Shown piece by piece: positions 53,867 through 62,895 of a DNA stretch of 64,000 nt. This DNA comes from Bradyrhizobium elkanii USDA 76 (lineage in GTDB: Bacteria > Pseudomonadota > Alphaproteobacteria > Rhizobiales > Xanthobacteraceae). The notes under the pieces were generated by a model, which worked only from the letters and a program-made list of their open reading frames with translations, had not been told where the DNA came from and did no database searches. Position 1 is the stretch's first letter, and every line of letters begins with the position of its first letter. Location: contig NZ_CP066356.1 in NCBI RefSeq assembly GCF_023278185.1, forward strand, positions 7,804,001-7,868,000. The letters are read 5' to 3'. Both the position numbers and the translations under genes were made by a program.

Positions 53867-55039
53867 TTACCGGCCGGAAAGGACAATCGGTCGAACTGGA
53901 TTGATCGGCCCCGGCTGGACGACAGCCTCTCGTTCGGCCTGTTCGGGCGATTTGCGCCAGAAGCCGACGATCGAGATCCGCGACAACACCGCGGCCTCGA
54001 GGCTCTCGACCTGGGCTCGGAGCCGGAGCGCGCGTTTCTCGACAAGATGCCAGGACGCGACAGCGACGCCGAAGGCGAGCGGCAGGCTGATCAGGAGGTT
54101 CAGATACCAATGCTGGACCGGCGGGCCGAAGGCGGCGACGCATTGCTGGATGACGAAGCCGTAGAGATAGAGCCCGTAGGAGTAATCGCCTGACGAGACG
54201 ATCCAGCTCCGCGGCGGGTTCATCAGGCCGAGATAGCACGCGACATAGGCGGCGGGCACGGGAGCCAGCGCGTCGCCGCGCCCGGTCGCCATGCCGGCGG
54301 CGCACAGCACCAGCGCCAGCAGGCACACGGTGCGGTTGAACGGCACCTTGTCGCGCCAGAGGTAGAAGCCGACGCCGGCAAGGAAGCAGAACACCAGAAG
54401 GTGCGGGCGAAGCTGGATCGGCACCTCGTCCCAGCGGTAGATGTCGTAGCCGATGAGCCCGATCTGGGCGATCACCATGACCCCCAGGAACGCCACCCGG
54501 TTGAAGCAAATCGTGAGCACGGCGAGCAACGCCAGGATGACGTAGCACCACAGCTCGTACGGCACGGTCCAGAGCTGGGCGTTCACCAGGTCCGGCAGCG
54601 GATTGTGCAGGAATACGCCCGGCAGCTCGTAATGGATGTCGCCGACGATATTGAGGAAATAGGCGTGGAACTTCGGATCGGCGACATATTGCGCCAACGG
54701 CAGCTCGGTGAAGACCGAGCCGATGATGATTGCCGACAGCGTGGTTTCGACCGCGAGCGCCGGCCCGATCCGCAGCACGCGCAGGCCGAGGAAGGAAATC
54801 AGGCTCTTGCACCGGAGCAGGCTTGCGGTCACCAGGAAGCCGCTCAGGGCAAAGAACAGCGCAAGGATCATCGCGACGCCGATGCGCAGCGTGCTCTGGA
54901 TTTCCAGCGCGCGGCCGAGCCCGAGCGTCACGTTCGTGCTGTGCAGGCCAATGATCGACGCCGCCAGCGCGATCCGCATGTAATCGAAACCCGCGGGCCG
55001 ATTGCGCGAAAGCGCCAGCTGATCGGCCAGGCTGGGCAT
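53867..55039 (-). CDS. Acyltransferase 3 family membrane protein (paralogue 2)
   Basis: The 390-residue protein shares nearly the whole length with the neighbour (GFDYMRIALAASIIGLHSTNV, FFALSGFLVTASLLRCKSL, PAYVACYLGLMNPPRSWIVSSGDYSYG-like segments); by eye roughly three quarters of residues are identical. The start at 55039 (MPSLADQ) has GGGAG eight bases upstream. The C-terminal tail differs (EREAVVQPGPINPVRPIVLSGR). Together these are tandem paralogues inside the split glc locus. The substrate is not shown. Confidence 0.88.
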   Translation of the reverse strand: MPSLADQLALSRNRPAGFDYMRIALAASIIGLHSTNVTLGLGRALEIQSTLRIGVAMILALFFALSGFLVTASLLRCKSLISFLGLRVLRIGPALAVETTLSAIIIGSVFTELPLAQYVADPKFHAYFLNIVGDIHYELPGVFLHNPLPDLVNAQLWTVPYELWCYVILALLAVLTICFNRVAFLGVMVIAQIGLIGYDIYRWDEVPIQLRPHLLVFCFLAGVGFYLWRDKVPFNRTVCLLALVLCAAGMATGRGDALAPVPAAYVACYLGLMNPPRSWIVSSGDYSYGLYLYGFVIQQCVAAFGPPVQHWYLNLLISLPLAFGVAVASWHLVEKRALRLRAQVESLEAAVLSRISIVGFWRKSPEQAEREAVVQPGPINPVRPIVLSGR

Positions 55040-55358
55040 CGATGTGCTCCCGAAGACATGCATCTGCGGAAAATACCGAGCAACAGTCTAAGGCCGTGTA
55101 AATGGGTCCGCGCTGTAATTGCAGCGACGCGCGATGGCGGCCACCGCGCAAGGATCGGTTAAGGTTATCGGCTGGCTAGGGCGATCCGTCGAATTGTATC
55201 GACCGGCCCTCGCGCGTTGGTGGCCCTGGGCGCACGCTCACGCATGTTGGCCTCGGGGCCAACAGCTGACGTGGCTCCTGATGCCCTGGAAGCAGACTTG
55301 TTATCGTCATTCGGCAACCGTGGATTTGATCGCGGCTCCGCCAGGAGAAACCACCACG

Positions 55359-55772
55359 ATGCACATCAAACCGATAGCCATCGCGCTGCTCGCGATGATC
55401 GCGTCAGGACAGGCGCGCGCCGCCATGCTCAGCGACGCCGAGGCGACGTTCCTCGACCAGCTCGCAACCGCAGCCGCGGTGCTCGAACAACGCTGCACCG
55501 GCTATGAGGCCAATGGTGCCGGCGGCGTTCAAACGGGCGCCAGACTTCTCGGCAGCCCCGACGCCGCGATGGCCATGATCAATGCGTTCGACGCGGCCAT
55601 CAAGGCTCACGACGGCAATGACTACGATCCGCGCAAATTCCGCCCCGAGGTGTCCGAAGCAGCCGGCAAGACCTTCAAGCTGGTCCGGGCGGCGTTGATC
55701 ACAGACCCGGAAGGGGCCTGCGCCGCCTATGGCGAGAGCGGCGCGGCGTCGGGGCTGCTCAGACGGTACTAG
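55359..55772 (+). CDS. Secreted protein of unknown function (137 residues)
   Basis: A signal peptide (MHIKPIAIALLAMIASGQARA) is followed by a helical protein: LSDAEATFLDQLATAAAVLEQRCTGYEANGAGG, then AMINAFDAAIKAHDGNDYDPRKFRPEVSEAAGKTFKLVRAAL, and a final ACAAYGES. Two Cys. I do not recognise a family. AGGAGA at 55343 supports the start at 55359; longer frames from 55119 are less likely. The stop overlaps glcD by 4 bases (55769-55772) with opposite directions, so they converge. Confidence 0.75.
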   Translation: MHIKPIAIALLAMIASGQARAAMLSDAEATFLDQLATAAAVLEQRCTGYEANGAGGVQTGARLLGSPDAAMAMINAFDAAIKAHDGNDYDPRKFRPEVSEAAGKTFKLVRAALITDPEGACAAYGESGAASGLLRRY

Positions 55773-57262
55773 AACCGCGGAATATCCGGGAAAGCCAGCT
55801 TGCCGGCGTGGACATGGACACGGCCGAGCTCGGCGCAGCGGTGCAGGGTCGGAAACACCTTGCCGGGGTTGAGCAGGCCCTCGGCATCGAAAGCGCATTT
55901 CAGCCGCTGCTGCTGGTTGAGGTCGATCTCGGTGAACATGTCCGGCATCAGGTCGCGCTTCTCGATGCCGACGCCGTGCTCGCCGGTGAGCACGCCGCCG
56001 AGCTCGACGCAGCAGCGCAGGATGTCGGCGCCGAACGCCTCCGCCTTCTCGATCTCGCCCGGCTTGTTGGCATCGTAGAGGATCAAGGGGTGCAGATTGC
56101 CGTCGCCGGCGTGGAACACGTTGGCGACGCCGAGGCCGTATTTCTCCGAGAGGTCGCGGATCCGCGCCAGGGCCTTCGGCAAGGCGCCGCGCGGGATGGT
56201 GCCGTCCATGCAGAGGTAGTCCGGCGAGATCCGCCCGACCGCCGGGAACGCCGCCTTGCGGCCGGCCCAGAACAGATTGCGCTCGGCCTCCGAGGTCGAG
56301 ATCTGGCAGGAGGTCGAGCCGCAGCCTTGCGCGATCGCCTCGACCCGCTTGATCAGCTCGTCGACCTCGACCTGAGGGCCGTCGAGCTCGATGATCAACA
56401 GCGCCTCGACGTCGAGCGGATAGCCGGCGTGAACGAACGCCTCCGCGGCGTGGATCGCGGGCTTGTCCATCATCTCCATGCCGCCCGGGATGATGCCGGC
56501 GCCGATGATCCGCGCGACGCATTCGCCGGCCGCCTCGACCTCGGCGAAGCCGACCATCAGCGCACGCGCCGTCTCCGGCTTCTGCAGGATGCGCACGGTG
56601 ATCTCGGTGATGACGCCGAGCAACCCTTCCGAGCCGGTGATGATTCCCATCAAATCATAGCCGGCATTCTCGGCCGACTTGCCGCCGATGCGCAGGATCT
56701 CGCCACTCATCAGCACGATCTCGCAGCCGAGCACGTTGTTGGTGGTCATGCCGTATTTCAGGCAGTGCACGCCGCCGGAATTTTCCGCGACATTGCCGCC
56801 GATCGAGCAGGCGATCTGCGACGACGGATCGGGCGCGTAATAAAAGCCGGCATGCGCGACCGCCTGGCTGATCGCGAGGTTGGTGACGCCGGGCTCGGTG
56901 ACCACGACGCGGTTGTCGAAGTCGATCTCGCGAATCCGCTTGAACTTGCCGAGCCCGAGCAGCACGCCGTCGGCAAGCGGCAGCGCGCCGCCGGACAGCG
57001 AGGTGCCGGAGCCGCGCGGCACCACCTTGATGCCCTGGCCCTGGCAATATTTGAGGACCTTCGACACCTGCTCGGTGGTATCGGGCAGCACCACGACCAT
57101 CGGCGGCTGCCGATAGGCGGTCAGGCCGTCGGATTCATAGGCCAGCATCTCGGCGGCGCTGTCGATCACGCCCTCGCCCGGGACGATTGCGCGCAAGGCG
57201 GCCGCGATTTCGGCACGGCGAGCGAGGACGGCCTGGTCGGCCGCCGGCATCATGATGGACAT
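55769..57262 (-). CDS. glcD: Glycolate oxidase FAD subunit GlcD
   Basis: GlcD carries FAD and the glycolate oxidation site. The 497-residue protein has YESDGLTAYRQPPMVVVLPDTTEQVSKVLKYC, VVPRGSGTSLSGGALPLADGVLLGL and MTTNNVLGCEIVLMSGE, HAGDGNLHPLILYD and GEHGVGIEKR. The start at 57262 (MSIMMPAAD) has GAGGGA upstream. It would need GlcE and GlcF, which are 4.6 kb away here, so the usual operon is broken. It converges with the small secreted gene at 55359. Confidence 0.94.
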   Translation of the reverse strand: MSIMMPAADQAVLARRAEIAAALRAIVPGEGVIDSAAEMLAYESDGLTAYRQPPMVVVLPDTTEQVSKVLKYCQGQGIKVVPRGSGTSLSGGALPLADGVLLGLGKFKRIREIDFDNRVVVTEPGVTNLAISQAVAHAGFYYAPDPSSQIACSIGGNVAENSGGVHCLKYGMTTNNVLGCEIVLMSGEILRIGGKSAENAGYDLMGIITGSEGLLGVITEITVRILQKPETARALMVGFAEVEAAGECVARIIGAGIIPGGMEMMDKPAIHAAEAFVHAGYPLDVEALLIIELDGPQVEVDELIKRVEAIAQGCGSTSCQISTSEAERNLFWAGRKAAFPAVGRISPDYLCMDGTIPRGALPKALARIRDLSEKYGLGVANVFHAGDGNLHPLILYDANKPGEIEKAEAFGADILRCCVELGGVLTGEHGVGIEKRDLMPDMFTEIDLNQQQRLKCAFDAEGLLNPGKVFPTLHRCAELGRVHVHAGKLAFPDIPRF

Positions 57263-57497
57263 CGTTGTTCCCTCGGCTGGGCTTTTGCCCTTCGCCGATT
57301 TGTTACGACAAATCAATCACGTCTGCACCTGTTTCAGTGCACCGGCCGAAGGTCGGATTGCCCCACCCCGCAATGGCGAGTTCTCTCTCGGACAAGCGGG
57401 CGGCCTCGAAACCTGTCAAAGTTTCGTGGCTTGTCCTGTCCAAGCCGGACATGCCACAAACGATCACTACCTCCCGGGACGAAACGAAGAGAACCCC

Positions 57498-57890
57498 ATG
57501 AACCTAAAGACCTTGAGCGCGCTGGCGGTCGTCACATCGCTGGCTTCTGCATCCTCCGCGCTGGCGCAGGATGCCGCCGCCGGCAAGACCTCGTTCAATA
57601 AATGCCTCGCCTGCCACGCAATCGGCGAAGGCGCCAAGAACAAGGTCGGCCCCGAGCTCAACGGCCTCGACGGCCGCCATTCCGGCTCCGCGCCGGACTA
57701 CAATTATTCCGATGCCAACAAGAATTCCGGCATCACCTGGAACAAGGAAACCTTCCTCGAATACATCAAGGATCCGAAGGCCAAGATCCCCGGCACCAAG
57801 ATGGCATTCGCCGGCATCAAGAACGAGAACGAGGCCAACAACCTCTGGGCCTATGTCTCCTCGTTCGACAAGGACGGCAAGCAGAAGTAA
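57498..57890 (+). CDS. Soluble class I cytochrome c (c2/c550 type)
   Basis: The 130-residue protein has a signal peptide (MNLKTLSALAVVTSLASASSALA), a heme motif CLACH (Cys36, Cys39, His40), GPELNGLDGRHSG and the axial Met102 in PGTKMAFAGI. It is the cytochrome c2/c550 branch, a periplasmic electron carrier; CycA of Bradyrhizobium is one such. The start at 57498 has GAAGAGAACCCC upstream. A strong hairpin follows the stop. Confidence 0.93.
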   Translation: MNLKTLSALAVVTSLASASSALAQDAAAGKTSFNKCLACHAIGEGAKNKVGPELNGLDGRHSGSAPDYNYSDANKNSGITWNKETFLEYIKDPKAKIPGTKMAFAGIKNENEANNLWAYVSSFDKDGKQK

Positions 57891-57940
57891 TCGGCGGTAT
57901 CGGTCGCCGTCCGCCCGGCGCCAATGCCAGGGCGGACGTC

Positions 57941-57979
57941 AGAAGGGGATGGCTTTTCTTCGAAACGCCATCCCCTTCT
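57941..57979. terminator. Strong hairpin after the cytochrome gene
   Basis: AGAAGGGGATGGC (57941-57953) and its exact complement (57967-57979) form a 13-base stem with a 13-base loop rich in T. No run of T follows, so it may be a bidirectional or repeat element. Confidence 0.6.
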
Positions 57980-57993
57980 GGCTCTCCGATTTG

Positions 57994-58063
57994 AGCATGA
58001 TCTCCGCGCAAAGCGTCCCGCGTTTGTCGCGAGGGAAAATCGCCACCCGGTTCCGGATCATGC
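57994..58063. repeat. GCATGATC...GATCATGC palindrome (family 4), copy 2
   Basis: AGCATGATCTCCGCGCAAAG ends in TTCCGGATCATGC, with inner GCGTCCCGCGTTTGTCGCGAG. It shares the outer GCATGATC/GATCATGC pair with 13901-13947 and precedes the ThDP-enzyme stop. Confidence 0.65.
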
Positions 58064-58076
58064 CCGGCCGCCGCGA

Positions 58077-59813
58077 TCAGCGCGGCAACAGATTGGTCTT
58101 GGCGAGATCGACGACCTCGTCGCCGCGGCCGCTCATCACCGCGCGCAGCACCCAAAGGCTGAATCCCTTCACCTGCTCAAGCGTAATGGTCGGCGGCATC
58201 GACAGCTCCTGCGTCGCGGTCACGACGTCGAGCACGGCCGGGCCGTCATGCGCGAGCACGTCGCGGATCGCGCCCTCGAGCTCGCCGGGATCCTCCACCC
58301 TGACGCCGTGAATGCCCATGGCGCGGGCCATCGCCGCGAAATCCGGATTCTTCAGATCGACCCCGGTCTCGATGAAGCCGGCGGCCTTCATCTCCAGCGC
58401 GACGAAGCCGAGCACGCTGTTGTTGAAGATCACGACCTTCACCGGCAGCTTCGCCTGCGTCAGCGTGATCAAATCCCCCATCAGCATGGCGAAGCCGCCG
58501 TCGCCGGACATTGACACCACCTGCCGGCCGGGCTGCGCCGCCTGCGCCCCGATCGCATGCGCCATCGCATTGGCCATTGAGCCATGGACCCAGGAGCCGA
58601 CCAGCCGGCGGCGGCCGTTCATTCTCAGATAGCGCGCGGCCCAGATCGTCGGCGTGCCGACGTCGGCGGTGAATACCGCATCCTCGCTCGCCTGCTCGCT
58701 GAGCAGCCGCGCCAGATATTGCGGATGGATCGGCTTTTGGCCCGGCTTGCCGCGGGCGAGATCGTCGAGCCCGGCGCGGGCGTCCTTGTAATGCGCGAGG
58801 CTGGCATCGAGATGCTTGCGGTCGGTCTTCACATGGAGCTTCGGCAACAGCGCGGCGATGGTCTCGCCGACGTCGCCGACGATGCCGAGATCGAGCTTGC
58901 AGCGGCGGCCGAGATTTTCGGGGCGGATATCGACCTGCGCGATGTTGATACCGGTCGGGAAGAACTGCTTGTAGGGAAAATCGGTGCCCAGCATCAGCAG
59001 CACGTCGCAGCCATGCATCGCGGCATAGCCGGAGGAAAAGCCGATGAAGCCGGTCATGCCGACGTCGTAGGGGTTGTCGTATTCGACATATTCCTTGCCG
59101 CCGAGCGCGTGCACGATCGGGCTCTTCAGCGTCTCGGCAAGCTTGATCAAGCCGTCATGCGCGCCGGCGCAGCCGCGGCCGCAAAACAGCGTGACGCGCC
59201 GCGCGCCATTGAGCAGCGCCGCCAGCGCATTCAACTCAGGTTCGGCCGGACGCACCACCGGCGCCGGCGGCAGCAGGCCGGCGTTCGGTGCGATGTCGCG
59301 CTTCGGCGCCGTCCGCATCGCAACGTCGCCGGGCAGCACCAACACGGCAACGCCGCGCTTGCCGACCGCGGCGCGGATCGCGTTCTCCAGCATGTAGGGC
59401 AGTTGCGCCGGATCCGACACCAGTTCGCAATAATGGCTGCATTCGCGAAACAGGTCCTGCGGATGGGTTTCCTGGAAATAGCCGCCGCCGATCTCGGCCG
59501 ACGGGATCTGCGCCGCCAGCGCCAGCACGGGCGTGCGGCTGCGATGCGCGTCGAACAGGCCGTTGATGAGGTGGAGGTTGCCCGGGCCGCAGGAGCCGGC
59601 GCACACCGCGAGCGCGCCCGTGATCTGGGATTCGGCGGCGGCGGCGAACGCGGCCACCTCCTCGTGACGCACATGCAGCCAATCGATCGTGCCGCGCTTG
59701 CGCAGCGCCTCGGTCAGGCCATTGAGGCTGTCGCCGACGACGCCGTAGATGCGCTTGACGCCGGCCTGGGCAAGGGTTTCAGCGATGAGGTCGGCAATGT
59801 TGTCGATCCGCAT
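58077..59813 (-). CDS. poxB: ThDP-dependent pyruvate dehydrogenase (quinone)/oxidase-like enzyme
   Basis: The 578-residue protein has the ThDP enzyme layout: N-terminal Pyr domain with GDSLNGL and [35 protein letters not shown], a middle FAD-type domain ([23 protein letters not shown]) and the C-terminal ThDP motif [17 protein letters not shown]...NNSVLGFV. It matches pyruvate oxidase/PoxB, which decarboxylates pyruvate to acetate and passes electrons to quinone. Acetolactate synthase is the alternative of the same fold. The start at 59813 ([10 protein letters not shown]) is chosen by the family N-terminus. It lies downstream of an alpha/beta hydrolase gene by 110 bases. Confidence 0.9.
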   Translation of the reverse strand: MRIDNIADLIAETLAQAGVKRIYGVVGDSLNGLTEALRKRGTIDWLHVRHEEVAAFAAAAESQITGALAVCAGSCGPGNLHLINGLFDAHRSRTPVLALAAQIPSAEIGGGYFQETHPQDLFRECSHYCELVSDPAQLPYMLENAIRAAVGKRGVAVLVLPGDVAMRTAPKRDIAPNAGLLPPAPVVRPAEPELNALAALLNGARRVTLFCGRGCAGAHDGLIKLAETLKSPIVHALGGKEYVEYDNPYDVGMTGFIGFSSGYAAMHGCDVLLMLGTDFPYKQFFPTGINIAQVDIRPENLGRRCKLDLGIVGDVGETIAALLPKLHVKTDRKHLDASLAHYKDARAGLDDLARGKPGQKPIHPQYLARLLSEQASEDAVFTADVGTPTIWAARYLRMNGRRRLVGSWVHGSMANAMAHAIGAQAAQPGRQVVSMSGDGGFAMLMGDLITLTQAKLPVKVVIFNNSVLGFVALEMKAAGFIETGVDLKNPDFAAMARAMGIHGVRVEDPGELEGAIRDVLAHDGPAVLDVVTATQELSMPPTITLEQVKGFSLWVLRAVMSGRGDEVVDLAKTNLLPR

Positions 59814-59923
59814 GAGACGTGTCCTTTGCTGCAATCCAAAACCGGTGAGCCGCATGATGTTCGGCGCCACACGGCGGCGCAAGCCTTGCCGGATCACATT
59901 CGCGCGGCGCAAAGGCGCGGCAG

Positions 59924-60925
59924 CTATTGCGCCGTCACCACGTCCCGCACCATCAGGCCGGCCATCGTCTCGATCTCGGACGCCACGAGATCGGGCGCGA
60001 CGTACTGCACCATGTGGCCGACACCCGGCAGCACGATCAGTTTCGCGCTCGGCACTGACGCGGCGAGCGGCCGCGAATGGATGCCGGTCGAGACCGTCTT
60101 GTCGACGTCGCCCGAAATGATCGACAGCGGCGCCCTGATCTCGGCATAGCGCGGGGCCTGTTCGACGACGGCGGCCTTCAGCGTGACGAGGTCGCGCGCA
60201 TTGGCGATGAACTCATGTGGACGCAGCAGCAGCAATGCCTCGCTGTCGTGGACGAAGTCAGCCGGTATCGGCTGCGGCGCGAACACGCCGCGCGCAGCCG
60301 AACTGGCAACGAGGAGACCGAGCGGCAGCGTGATCGTGTGCGCAAGCGGCGGCCCGATCAGCGGCGTCGCGATCACGTCATTGTAGCGTCCGGCGCCGCC
60401 GCGCCACGGATAGGCGACAGGGGCGAGCAGCACGAGGCCGGCGACGCGGTCCGGATCATCCAGCGCAATGCGCAAGGCGAGCGCGCCGGCCCAGGAATGC
60501 GCCACCACGATCGCCCGCTCGACGCCGAGCCTCGTCAGCGCCTCCACGATCATCCGGCCCTGGATCGCGGGCGTCGAATCCGCGACGCGCGCGCGCGTGC
60601 TCCAGCCGTGACCCGGCCGGTCGATCAGGATCACCCGGCGCGCTTTGGCAATGCGATCGCCGAGCGGCTGCATCGCGCGCAGATTGGAGCTTGCACCATG
60701 CAGCATCACGACCGACGGCCCGACCGCGTCGCGCGGGCCGAGTTCGACCACATGCAGCCGCGCCCCGGCCACATCGATCATTCGCCCCTGCGGCGGGAAG
60801 GCGCGCTGGATCAGCAGGGCGCCGAGCTGTGTCGCCAGGGCCAGCGCCAGCCCGGCGGCCGCCAGCGCAATGATCGCAGTCAACATCGAGGGGATCCGAA
60901 AGGTCTTAGGCGCCTGATTGGGCAC
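59924..60925 (-). CDS. Membrane-anchored alpha/beta hydrolase
   Basis: The 333-residue protein has an N-terminal membrane segment (about residues 14-42, [19 protein letters not shown]) and an alpha/beta hydrolase with [14 protein letters not shown], nucleophile Ser144 ([10 protein letters not shown]), Asp in [10 protein letters not shown] and a catalytic His in [10 protein letters not shown]. The start is GTG at 60925. It is likely an inner-membrane esterase or epoxide hydrolase; substrate not shown. It may be cotranscribed with the downstream ThDP enzyme. Confidence 0.9.
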   Translation of the reverse strand: MPNQAPKTFRIPSMLTAIIALAAAGLALALATQLGALLIQRAFPPQGRMIDVAGARLHVVELGPRDAVGPSVVMLHGASSNLRAMQPLGDRIAKARRVILIDRPGHGWSTRARVADSTPAIQGRMIVEALTRLGVERAIVVAHSWAGALALRIALDDPDRVAGLVLLAPVAYPWRGGAGRYNDVIATPLIGPPLAHTITLPLGLLVASSAARGVFAPQPIPADFVHDSEALLLLRPHEFIANARDLVTLKAAVVEQAPRYAEIRAPLSIISGDVDKTVSTGIHSRPLAASVPSAKLIVLPGVGHMVQYVAPDLVASEIETMAGLMVRDVVTAQ

Positions 60926-61248
60926 CTGACAATTACGACGTAGCCGAAATCAGGTTTCGCGCGGATGTGCCCCTTGTCCGGGCATGCTCTTGTTCGAAAA
61001 GCCAATTGTCGATTTTCCGGCTCGCGCCCCGGCGCGGAGGAGTTGTCCACAATGCGCCCAGCCTGTGGATAGCGGGTTCATACCTGCGTCATTAGTAATT
61101 TCATAGATTGGCGGTGGCATTTTCGCCATCAGGTGCGAGGCTTCATCGAAACCGGGACGCTACTGGAACGCTTCCTGGCTTGTACACAGTATCCACAGGA
61201 ACCCGCGTCCGCATGACGAGTTCAACGGGAAGTAATCGGAGGAGTACC
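60926..61248. other. Intergenic region with DnaA-box-like sites
   Basis: This 323-base gap contains several 9-mers close to the DnaA-box consensus, listed separately, with a locally A+T-rich stretch near 61090-61130. No gene is evident. It also must hold the promoter of the small protein at 61249. Confidence 0.5.
61043..61197. promoter_or_regulatory. Cluster of four DnaA-box-like 9-mers
   Basis: TTGTCCACA (61043-61051), TGTGGATAG (61064-61072, complement CTATCCACA), TTGTACACA (61180-61188) and GTATCCACA (61189-61197) each differ from TTATCCACA by one or two bases, and the last two abut. Four in 155 bases is far above chance. It may be a DnaA binding region rather than an origin. Confidence 0.5.
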
Positions 61249-61425
61249 ATGATTTCCGACCCTAGCGATGCGGCCATCGATCAGATCGTGGCGAGCTGCA
61301 ATGGCGACCTGCGCGGCGCCCTGAAGGCACTGTTGCTGGTGAATGAGCACCTGGAGGCGGAGCTTCAGCAATTCTATGCTGCCGTAGCCCAGGACACCGC
61401 GTCCCGCGGCAAGTTCTTGCACTAG
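61249..61425 (+). CDS. Small hypothetical protein (58 residues)
   Basis: The ATG at 61249 is preceded by CGGAGGAG and the product reads MISDPSDAAIDQIVASCNGDLRGALKALLLVNEHLEAELQQFYAAVAQ..., a short helical protein with a conserved-looking NGDLRGALKALLLVNEHLE core. Similar short proteins are common in Bradyrhizobium as I recall. Function unknown; the upstream DnaA-like sites make it a candidate for replication-linked control. Confidence 0.7.
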   Translation: MISDPSDAAIDQIVASCNGDLRGALKALLLVNEHLEAELQQFYAAVAQDTASRGKFLH

Positions 61426-61521
61426 CCTCTGCGCCGGACCGTATCGCGAGCAGGCATCAGGCTCGCGAGCAACGTGCCCATTCGCGGCCATCGCCCCACG
61501 ATCGCGATCAATCGCACGCAA

Positions 61522-62190
61522 TCAGATATCGCGGCCTTCGACCTTTTCGGTCAGCTGCTTGACGATCTGCGGCACCTTCTCGAGGTAGGGATCGACAGCC
61601 AGCGCCTTGCGGAAGGCGTCGAGCGCACGCTTGTCGTCGCCCATGTCCTGCATGATCATGCCGACGCCCGCCAGCGCGCCGAAATGGCGGGGTTCGCGGG
61701 TCAGCACCTGCTGCAGGTCTCCCAGCGAACGAACGTAGTCGTTCTTCAAATAGTAGATCGTCGCACGCCGGTTCCAGGCCTCGACATAGTCGGGGCGGAG
61801 CTTGATCACCGCGTCCAGCAGCTTCAGCGCGACATCGACATTCTGGGCGTCGATCGCCGCCTTGGCGCGCACCATCAACAGCGCCGCGGTATCGCTCGGG
61901 GTTTGCAGCCACAGCGCCCAGATCCGCGCCTCGACATGGCGGGCGCTGTCCTCGTCGGGCGCGGCCTTCAGCGCGCCGAACAGGAAATCCAGTCCGCGGC
62001 TGCGGTCGGCCGGCACCTTCGGCAGCTTGGTCGGCGCTTCAGGTAGTTTTTTCTGGGCCTTGGGCGACGGGACCACCCGCGGATCGTCCTGCGCGACGGC
62101 TGCAACAGGCATGGCCAGAAGCGCGGCGATCAGGATCGCCAGCCGGCGGTTGGCGGGCCCCAGGAACTTGAATCCGAGCTTTAATCCCAT
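61522..62190 (-). CDS. TPR-repeat secreted protein
   Basis: The 222-residue product has an N-terminal hydrophobic signal (MGLKLGFKFLGPANRRLAILIAALLAMPVAAVAQ) and a Pro-rich linker. It then has three to four tetratricopeptide repeats, including SDTAALLMVRAKAAIDAQNVDVALKLLDAVIKLRPDYVEAWNRRATIYYLKNDYVRSLGDLQQVL and ALDAFRKALAVDPYLEKV. TPR domains mediate protein-protein contacts in the periplasm. The role is not shown. It stands alone between a small gene and rpmJ. Confidence 0.85.
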   Translation of the reverse strand: MGLKLGFKFLGPANRRLAILIAALLAMPVAAVAQDDPRVVPSPKAQKKLPEAPTKLPKVPADRSRGLDFLFGALKAAPDEDSARHVEARIWALWLQTPSDTAALLMVRAKAAIDAQNVDVALKLLDAVIKLRPDYVEAWNRRATIYYLKNDYVRSLGDLQQVLTREPRHFGALAGVGMIMQDMGDDKRALDAFRKALAVDPYLEKVPQIVKQLTEKVEGRDI

Positions 62191-62313
62191 GGCCGAAGTC
62201 TAGACGCACAACGCCGCACTGCAAAGCAGCGCGGCGTCAAAGACCTGTGAAGGAAGGATCGGAATCGGCCGGCGATCCGGGCGGGATCAGCCTTGTCGAT
62301 CAGCGTTAGCGGA

Positions 62314-62439
62314 TCAGCCCTGGCGCGCCTTGAAGCGGCGCTGGACCTTGTTGATCACATAGACGCGGCCCTTGCGACGAACCAGACGGTTGTTGCGATG
62401 GCGGCCGCGCAGCGACTTGAGCGAGTTACGGACCTTCAT
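62314..62439 (-). CDS. rpmJ: 50S ribosomal protein L36, zinc-free type
   Basis: A 41-codon gene, too short for most gene finders, reads [41 protein letters not shown] (shown in pieces). This is L36 of the longer, cysteine-free type (YkgO-like), normal for alphaproteobacteria, so it needs no zinc. It lies 123 bases from the TPR gene on the same strand and has GGATTGTCCC upstream of the start. Confidence 0.95.
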   Translation of the reverse strand: MKVRNSLKSLRGRHRNNRLVRRKGRVYVINKVQRRFKARQG

Positions 62440-62895
62440 GGGACAATCCTGTTACTTCGAAAGGCCCGTGTTGGAGGCCGTACCTGATCAATGCCAATAT
62501 TTGGCAAAATGGGATTTATCCCGACAAGCGGCCTGCCGCCCGGGACGGCCGCGTTCTAAGCCATCGGACCGTTAAATGTCAACCGAGACGGGCCGATTTT
62601 CGGGACTGGCCTGGCCTGGAACCCGCTTGGGGCATCGTGCCACGCCCTTGAGATCGCTTCGGAAACGACGACAGCCGCAATTATCCGGGCCATCGAGGCG
62701 ACCCGCCGTCTCCCTTTGACGACAGCGTCACGACCGCCGAATCGCGTTTTCGTCCTCCTCGCGCCCGCCTCGACCAGACCTCGCGCCGGATTGATCGGTG
62801 CGCGGCCATAGTTCTTCAACTCCTCGGCGCTTGCGAAAATCGTTATATCATATAATTATTTTCCATCACCAATGACACGCCGCCGGGGAAGCGCA
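62440..62895. other. Intergenic region, no gene recognised
   Basis: About 455 bases with no convincing coding sequence; a minus-strand frame at 62556-62819 has no ribosome binding site and the composition of a shadow. A notable A+T-rich run, TTATATCATATAATTATTTT, at 62843-62862 is a likely promoter for the amidohydrolase gene. Confidence 0.5.

Noticed and set aside
62556..62819. 87-residue minus-strand frame between rpmJ and the amidohydrolase gene
   Set aside because: No ribosome binding site; composition is that of non-coding G+C-rich DNA.
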